Below, in pieces: positions 57,823-64,000 of a stretch of 64,000 nucleotides of DNA. The stretch's first letter is position 1; each line of letters starts with the position of its first letter. The position numbers were made by a program, and so were the translations under genes. This stretch comes from Candidatus Mycoplasma liparidae (GTDB lineage: Bacteria > Bacillota_I > Bacilli_A > Mycoplasmatales > Mycoplasmoidaceae): the NCBI GenBank assembly GCA_009884515.1, contig RHHX01000002.1, positions 1-64,000 on the forward strand. The letters run 5' to 3'. The notes beneath the pieces are model-generated. The model searched no databases. It had not been told where the DNA came from and saw only the letters and a list, made by a program, of their open reading frames with translations.

Positions 57823-58648
57823 TGAAATGATTGATTTAAAAGATAAAACATTAGTTATCGGTTTTTTTGATGCTTTTCATCAAGGACATTTAAAAATAAT
57901 GCAAGCAGCTAAATATCAGATTGTTGTTTTAACTTTTAAAGCAATTTTTTCCAAAACAAAACCCTTATATAGTTTTGAAAAAAGAATAGCTATTTTAAAA
58001 GAAAATAACATTACTGAAGTTATTTGTATTGATCTTAATCTAAAAAATTATTCTGCACAAAAATTTATTGATGAATTTTTAATTAATAGTCATCCAAAAG
58101 AAATTGTTGTTGGTGATAATTTTTATTTTGGTAATGATCATCAACATGCTAGTTATTTAAAAACTTCTTTTAATGTTAATATTGTGGAATTATTAAAAGA
58201 TTGTTCAACAACAATTATTAAAAAATTAATAATTAATGGCGATATTGAAAAAGCTAACAAGCTTTTAGTTAGCAATTATTCATATTTTAATAAAGTTCAA
58301 GAAGGTGATGGATTTGGCGCTAAGTTTCTTTATCCAACTGCAAATTTAAAAATTGATCAAAACTATATTAATATTAGATATGGTGTTTATTATTCAAAAA
58401 CTATTTATGATAATCAAACATATAAGTCATTAACTTTTATTGGTAAACCAAAAACCAATTCAAAAGGAATTAATATTCGAGATTCAAGAATTGAAAACCA
58501 TATTTTAAATTTTGATAAAAATATCCATAATGAGGAAATAACAATTGTTTTTCATCAAAAAATAGCAGATATTATTAATGCTAATTCAATTAAAGAATTA
58601 AAAATTATAATTGGAAAATATATCGATATTGTTAAATGTATAATATAA
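57809..58648 (+). CDS. ribF: Riboflavin kinase/FAD synthetase
   Basis: This 279-residue bifunctional enzyme makes FMN and FAD. N-terminal adenylyl transferase with 'IGFFDAFHQGHLKIM' (~17-31); C-terminal kinase domain with 'GAKFLYPTANLKI' near 169-181 (Gly-Phe-Pro-Thr-Ala-Asn type). Slightly reduced relative to the usual 300+. Paired with truB as in most Firmicutes. Confidence 0.92.
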   Translation: MKIYNEMIDLKDKTLVIGFFDAFHQGHLKIMQAAKYQIVVLTFKAIFSKTKPLYSFEKRIAILKENNITEVICIDLNLKNYSAQKFIDEFLINSHPKEIVVGDNFYFGNDHQHASYLKTSFNVNIVELLKDCSTTIIKKLIINGDIEKANKLLVSNYSYFNKVQEGDGFGAKFLYPTANLKIDQNYINIRYGVYYSKTIYDNQTYKSLTFIGKPKTNSKGINIRDSRIENHILNFDKNIHNEEITIVFHQKIADIINANSIKELKIIIGKYIDIVKCII

Positions 58649-58693
58649 TCATTATACTAAATGCAACAATGCTTAAATAAGAAAAGGGTAATA

Positions 58694-61690
58694 ATGAATT
58701 TTAAAAATATCAAATCATTTCAAATGAAAAATATTCAATATAAAGATATTATCCAAGATATATCATTTGATTTTGAAGTTAATGGCCTTACTTTAATTTA
58801 TTCTGAAAATAAAGAAATAGTTCAAATACTTTCTAAAATTTTAATAGGTAATGAAACCATTGCTAATGGAAAAGTTTTTATTAATAATAATAAAGTTGAA
58901 CATAAATCAATCAAAGAAAACATTTATCATATTTCTTCTAGTGATAAACTAATTCCAAATATCAAAATTATTGACGCTCTTCAAATTGCTAATAATGCTA
59001 ATGAAAGAAATGAAAGCTTATCAAAAGATAAAATGAATTTACTTTTTAAAATTTTTCAAATAAAAATTTTAATTGAAAATGAGACTAATGATTTTAATAA
59101 AAATAAAATTAATGAAAATAAAAAACACACTTTACTATTATTAGAAGCTATTTTAAAATCTAAAGAAATTATTGTTTTAGATAGTTTTCCACATATTTCA
59201 TCAAAAGCAGCTAAATATTTAAAAATGTTTTTAAATACACAAAAAATAACTTTAATCACATTAACAGACAATCAAGAAATTTTTAATAAAATGGATTCAA
59301 AAACATATTGAATAGATAATGATGGTTCTTTAATAAAAGATACTTTTTTAAAAATTGAAGAAGATAATTCTAATGCTGCAATTACTAAATCTATTAAACC
59401 AACAGATGATAATCCAAATACTGAAACTACAAAGTTAACAGATGATAATTCGAAAGATGAAGAAAAACCAAACACTAAAATAACAAAGTTAACAGATGAT
59501 AATTCGAAAGATGAAGAAAAACCAAAAACTCAAACTACAAAGTTAACAGATGATAATACGAAAAATGAAGAAAAACCAAATACTGAAACTACAAAGTTAA
59601 CAGATGATAATTCGAAAAATGAAGAAAAACCAAATATTGAAACTACAAAGTTATCAAATGATAATTCGAAAGATGAAGAAAAACCAAACACTAAAACAAC
59701 AAAGTTAACAGATGATAATTCGAAAGATGAAGAAAAACCAAATACTGAAACTACAAAGTTATCAAATGATAATTCTAAAGATGAAGAAAAACCAAATACT
59801 AAAACTACAAAGTTAACAGATGATAATTCGAAAGATGAAGAAAAACCAAAAACTCAAACTACAAAGTTAACAGATGATAATTCGAAAAATGAAGAAAAAC
59901 CAAATACTGAAACTACAAAGTTAACAGATGATAATCCAAAAACTCAAACAACAAAGTTATCAAATGATAATTCGAAAGATGAAGAAAAACCAAACACTAA
60001 AATAACAAAGTTAACAGATGATAATTCTAATGCTGTAATTACTAAATCTATTAAACCAACAGATGATAATCCAAAAACTCAAACTACAAAGTTAACAGAT
60101 GATAATTCGAAAGATGAAAAAAAATCAAAAACTAAAACAACAAAGTTAACAGATGTTAATTCGAAAGATAAAGAAAAACCAAATACTAAAACTAAGTCAA
60201 TTAAAAATGATCATAAATCAAAAAATATAAGTATATTATTTGATGATGCTTATGACAATATAATTACTGTAATTTTTCCAACAAATATTTTATTTGAAAA
60301 CGAGCTTTCAAATAATGAAAATATTGCAGAAGCTTCTAATTTAAAAACAGATTATTCAAATAATAATTATCAACAACTAAATTCAGATTCATTTGCTCCA
60401 ACAACTAATAATTATTTGAACTCTTCTGCTTCAAATGTAGCAAATCCTTTTGACAACCCCTTTGCTAGTAGTAATGCTCAAAGTTATGGAAATTCTAATG
60501 TTTCAAATCAAAACCCATTTGTTTCTAATTATGCAGCAACACCAAATCCATTTGTTTCAAATAATCCAAGTTCTATAAGTGACCCTTTTAGTAATAGTGC
60601 TACAGCTAATACCGCTTCAAGTTCAAATCCATTTACTGCTAATGAATCAAGTTCATTAAGTAACATTGCTAATACCAATAAAACAGATCCATTTGTTTCA
60701 AATAATCTAAGTTCTATAAGTGACCCTTTTAGTAATAGTGCTACAGCTAATATAGCTCCAAGTTCAAATCCATTTACTGCTAATGAATCAAGTTCATTAA
60801 GTAATACTGCTAATACCAATAAAACAGATCCATTTGTTTCAAATAATCTAAGTTCTATAAGTGACCCTTTTAGTAATAGTGCTACAGCTAATATAGATCC
60901 AAGTTCAAATCCATTTACTGCTTCAAGTTCAAATCCATTTACTGCTAATGAATCAAGTTCATTAAGTAACATTGCTAATCCCAATAAAACAGATCCATTT
61001 GTTTCAAATAATCTAAGTTCTATAAGTGACCCTTTTAGTAATAGTGCTACAGCTAATATAGATCCAAGTTCGTATACATTTACCGCTTCAAGTTCAAATC
61101 CATTTACTGCTAATGAATCAAGTTCATTAAGTAACATTGCTAATCCCAATAAAACAGATCCATTTGTTTCAAATAATCCAAGTTCTATAAGTGACCCTTT
61201 TAGTAATAGTGCTACAGCTAATACAACTCCAAGTTCAAATCCATTTACTGCTAATGAATCAAGTTCATTAAGTAACACTGCTAATCCCAATAAAATAGAT
61301 CCATTTGTTTCAAATAATCTAAGTTCTATAAGTGACCCTTTTAGTAATAGTGCTACAGCTAATATAGATCCAAGTTCGTATACATTTACCGCTTCAAGTT
61401 CAAATCCATTTACTGCTAATGAATCAAGTTCATTAAGTAACACTGCCAATACCAATAAAACAGATCCATTTGCACCAAATTATTTTGATAACAGTTCATA
61501 TAATCAACCAGTTACAAATCCATTTGTAACTAATGGTGATCAAGCTAATATGTTCAATTCAAATATGAGTTATCCTTCTAGTTATTCAACACCAAATTAT
61601 CCGAAGAAAAAATTTGGATTCTTTTCAATATTTAAAATTTTTAAAAAGAAAAAATCAACTTCTTATGGAAGAACTCCAGATTATTTCTAA
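58694..61690 (+). CDS. ABC-ATPase-like domain fused to repeats with NPF/DPF motifs
   Basis: ATG 58694 (AAAAGGG 6 nt before) is chosen over ATG 58661; the product has 998 residues. Residues 1-205 follow the layout of an ABC ATPase, with 'IQDISFDFEVNGLTLIYSE', a degraded P-loop lacking GxGKS/T, and 'SKEIIVLDSFPHIS' as Walker B. Then come about 15 copies of an 18-residue acidic repeat ('TTKLTDDNSKDEEKPNT', ~245-500). The C-terminal third has about six ~45-60-residue units rich in Ser/Asn with NPF and DPF motifs. It ends with a strongly basic segment. No signal peptide is seen. Possible roles: cytoskeletal scaffold or host-mimicking factor; both are inference. Confidence 0.7.
59429..60195 (+). 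repeat. 54-bp tandem repeat (18 residues)
   Basis: Unit starting ACAAAGTTAACAGATGAT, about 15 copies with short deletions in some. All differences keep the reading frame. Confidence 0.85.
60530..61480 (+). repeat. NPF/DPF-encoding tandem repeat
   Basis: About six units of ~140-180 bp, each with 'SSNPFTANESSSLSN' and 'DPFVSNN.SSISDPFSNS'. Some carry an extra 'SSYTFTAS' block. The copies are almost identical at DNA level. Confidence 0.88.
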
Positions 61691-61729
61691 TTATTAGAAA
61701 ATAATTATAAATATAAGAAAAAATTTAAC

Positions 61730-62913
61730 ATGAAAAAACAACTAAAAAGATTGTTTTATCATCATTAATATTAATTTTAGTTCTACTAGCTATTTTTCAC
61801 TATCATATTTAGTAATAAATTCTTCCGATAACAAAAAAAACTATTTTAGCAATTAAAGAAACAAAAGTAACTGAAATTGAAGAGGCAAATGAAAAACTAA
61901 TTTTCCATGATCAGATTGAAGCTAAAAACATATTTTTTTATTCATCACTTGTAATAGTTATTTTATTTGCAATTATTATGGTGCTTTATTCATACCTTAT
62001 TGTTAAATATGCAAAAGATAAATTTGAATAAAAAGGTAAAAAGTTTGATACTTTATATGACCATAATCAAAGTGGTAAAAATAAGAAAAAAGAAATTTTA
62101 TTTTTAGCAGCTAAAAAGAATAAAAATAAAACAGACAAAAATATAATTAAACTAAAATTTCGAAAAAATGATGAAGATGATGATTTAGATTTTAGTGAAG
62201 ATGATATTGTTGCTTTAATGAATGATAATAAAACTTCAAAACTAACTAAGAAACTTGAAAATGTTGAAAGAGTTGTTGAAAATCACTTGAAATAACTGAA
62301 AAATTTGTTGACATTTCAATTCCATTAATCATGAAAAGATCTGAACCTACTATTGAAAAAAATAAAGCAACTTATTTTGATATTAAAAAACGAATTGAAA
62401 CTGCAGCAATTATTCAAAGAAGTAAAGTAGTTGATTTTGATGTTAATAAAAATGATGAAGAAGAGTTTGGTGAAGATAAAAAAAATATCTATCAACCAGG
62501 AACTGATAAATATCTGGAAATAGAATTAACAAAACTTAATAAAATAAAAGAAGAAATAAATTCATCAATAAAACCAACTATTAAAAATGATGATTCTTAT
62601 GTATTTGATGATGATAATGATGACTTAACCAATTAGGTCTTAGAATTAAAAAAATGGATGATGAAATCAGAAAAAAAGTTTACACCTTTCTTTTTCATTA
62701 AAAAATTAGTAAATGAAAATTAATTAGAATTTTGTAAGCTTAAAAAAGAAAATTGAGAAAACATGAAAAATTTATTAGAAGATAAAAATCTTCTTACCAG
62801 AATAATTTTAGAAGAAGTTGAAGACGTTGATAAATTAAGAAAATAAAACAAAGGTTAACAGATGAAATTAATTCATCAATAAAACCAGTTATTGAAAATG
62901 ACGATGATAATTA
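61730..62913 (+). pseudogene. Decayed membrane/surface protein gene
   Basis: After ATG 61730 the frame breaks within 12 codons, yet two hydrophobic spans remain readable in shifted frames (around 61750-61790 and 61945-62005). A TAA at 62029 and a frameshift near 62285 interrupt a Lys/Asp-rich tail that continues as a 101-codon open stretch 62331-62636 ('SSIKPTIKNDD'). A similar 'NSSIKPVIENDDD' piece follows near 62868-62913. It looks like an anchored protein with a repeated acidic tail, now inactive. Confidence 0.65.
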
Positions 62914-62931
62914 ATAATAAAGGATAAAAAC

Positions 62932-63292
62932 TATGAAGAAGATAAATACAAATTTTTAAAAATCATTATATGCAGTTTTTATAACTCAATCATTAATACT
63001 GATCTCATTAATACCATTAACAGTTGTTCATTTTTCAAATGAAGTTTAAAACAGTTTAAAATAAAAATATTAAATTTTTAAGAAATGAAACAACACCTCG
63101 AGAAGAGCTTTAAATAATAATGATGTTATCTTTATTATTTTTAGTGCTGTTGCTGGTTTTATTTTATTAGTTACAATAGCAATTACAATTGCTCTTATTA
63201 TTTATTATAAAAGAAAAAACATTCCTAAGAATGCTAAAAAATTATTTATTAATTTATTAAAGTTTCATAATTTATTTTTAATACATCGATAA
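62932..63292 (+). pseudogene. Decayed small surface-protein gene
   Basis: AAAGG and ATG 62932 start 'MKKINTNF', followed by a stop, a readable signal-like stretch ('LILISLIPLTVVHFSN') and, after more breaks, a C-terminal span 'FIIFSAVAGFILLVTI' with basic tail to TAA 63290. The order matches the LRR surface-protein anchors elsewhere in the window, with the middle lost. Confidence 0.6.
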
Positions 63293-63323
63293 GTTTAATT
63301 ATAATTTAACTTATTTTTTTTAA
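63291..63323 (+). terminator. Hairpin terminator after the decayed gene
   Basis: An ATAAGT/ACTTAT-type stem with extended AT pairing is followed by a run of eight T. Confidence 0.6.
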
Positions 63324-63329
63324 GATAAA

Positions 63330-64000
63330 AAATTAATCCAGCAACTACCCAGTTATTAATATAATACCAGCAACAGCACTAAAGATAATAATCATATTAG
63401 TATCAAATAAAAAAGAATCTTCTTCAATTATAGGAGAAATAACAACTCCACTAAAATCTAAAATTTTAGGATGTGTTACTCCTCATTATAGCTTTAGCTA
63501 AAGCTATATTTTGGGGACTATTTGTTAATTTAATACCATTAGCAGGCATAGTAACAGCTAAACCACCAAAAGCATTTGTTTCAATAGTTGTTCACCAAAA
63601 GAACTAATAGTTATAGATTACTACCATTACTAAAAGCATTTTCATTAATTGTTCTAATAGTACTTGGAAATGTGTAACTCAAGTTACATTTGTACTTGCT
63701 GAAAAAGCATTTGATGATTAATAGCAGATGTATTAGTAAAATCACTAGCAACTAAAGTACCAACTCAACTAACAGGTAATCCTGCTATTTGTTTTTTAAA
63801 AATAAGAGCAGCAACACCAGCTTTATTTAATTTACTTTTTAGTTCAGGTTCTTTATTTATGAAGTATCTGTTTTAAAATTACTACTTATTGAACTATTTT
63901 CAGTTGTATTTGTATTACTAATTAAACTAACAGGTAATATAGCTGTAAGAAGTAACCTATCTAATCCAATTAATAGAAGTTTGGAGGTCTTTTTATATTT
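63330..64000 (-). pseudogene. Decayed BspA-type LRR surface gene, partial
   Basis: On the minus strand, fragments in different frames read 'TAILPVSLISNTNTTENSS' (signal end), 'KSKLNKAGVAALIFKKQIA', 'VSWVGTLVASDFTNTSAI' and 'TIRTINENAFSNGSN', the same order as in the LRR proteins at 5.7-9.2 kb. Stops and frameshifts are frequent. A 22-nt perfect palindrome lies at 63487-63508. The 5' end of the gene is at or beyond the window edge. Confidence 0.65.

Noticed and set aside
58661..58693. Upstream ATG 58661 as start of the NPF protein
   Set aside because: No Shine-Dalgarno, whereas AAAAGGG precedes ATG 58694 at good spacing.
60529..61455. Minus-strand 308-codon open frame
   Set aside because: It mirrors the NPF/DPF repeats of the plus-strand gene; its length is caused by the repeated sequence and it has no ribosome site.

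Overview
This window is an AT-rich Mollicutes chromosome segment, most likely from a Mycoplasma-type organism. In almost every long gene UGA has to be read as tryptophan (for example in ileS, leuS, lon, yitT and the relaxase), so open frames split at TGA were joined throughout. TGG is rare. The housekeeping complement is also typical of a reduced Mollicute: rpsP directly followed by trmD, an extra L27 protease gene (prp), RNase Y, WhiA, and a short TruB. I cannot name the species from the sequence.

Layout. The left end (1-5.4 kb) is accessory: a truncated hypothetical gene, a YbjQ-like gene, a DUF4145 protein, then a GC-rich hairpin in front of a MobL-like relaxase, a small basic protein and an anchored membrane protein. 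These look like the remains of a mobilisable element. From 5.4 to 9.2 kb lie three paralogous BspA-type leucine-rich-repeat (LRR) surface proteins on the minus strand, with decayed copies of an FtsY C-terminal tail beside two of them. From 9.3 to 13.1 kb is a tandemly duplicated two-gene cassette: a secreted Trp-rich protein followed by a multi-span membrane protein. One secreted copy is frameshifted and the other is damaged at both ends.

From 13.3 to 19.7 kb there is core genome: rpsP-trmD-rplS-yitT, greA, a Tyr-Gln-Lys-Leu-Gly tRNA cluster, a dimethylarginase-family gene, and rplU-prp-rpmA behind a structured leader. A 1104-residue LRR surface protein (20.2-23.5 kb) and a truncated relative interrupt the core. 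The core then resumes with a four-span protein, ileS, yebC, the minus-strand operon tkt-pfkA-whiA-serS, der-gpsA, tRNA-Leu(CAA), thrS with a degenerate HAD protein, degV, rny and a Cof-type HAD hydrolase. Next come two small genes, then tig and the proteostasis run lon-leuS-dnaJ-like-dnaJ-grpE. After it lies a minus-strand operon (ttcA, a DivIVA/GpsB-like gene, acpS, a SpoU methyltransferase and two orphan small genes), then truB-ribF.

The right end (58.7-64 kb) is again accessory. It holds a 998-residue protein joining a degenerate ABC-ATPase-like domain to an 18-residue repeat and an NPF/DPF-rich repeat, followed by decayed membrane and LRR surface-protein genes.

Themes. Surface-protein families are expanding by duplication and then decaying, with tandem repeats inside coding regions (S16, the large LRR protein, the NPF protein). 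Two aminoacyl-tRNA synthetases (LeuRS and ThrRS) have degenerate editing regions while IleRS keeps its own. Chaperone and protease genes are clustered behind a CIRCE-like inverted repeat. The most novel-looking unit is the duplicated secreted-protein/membrane-protein cassette at 9.3-13.1 kb.
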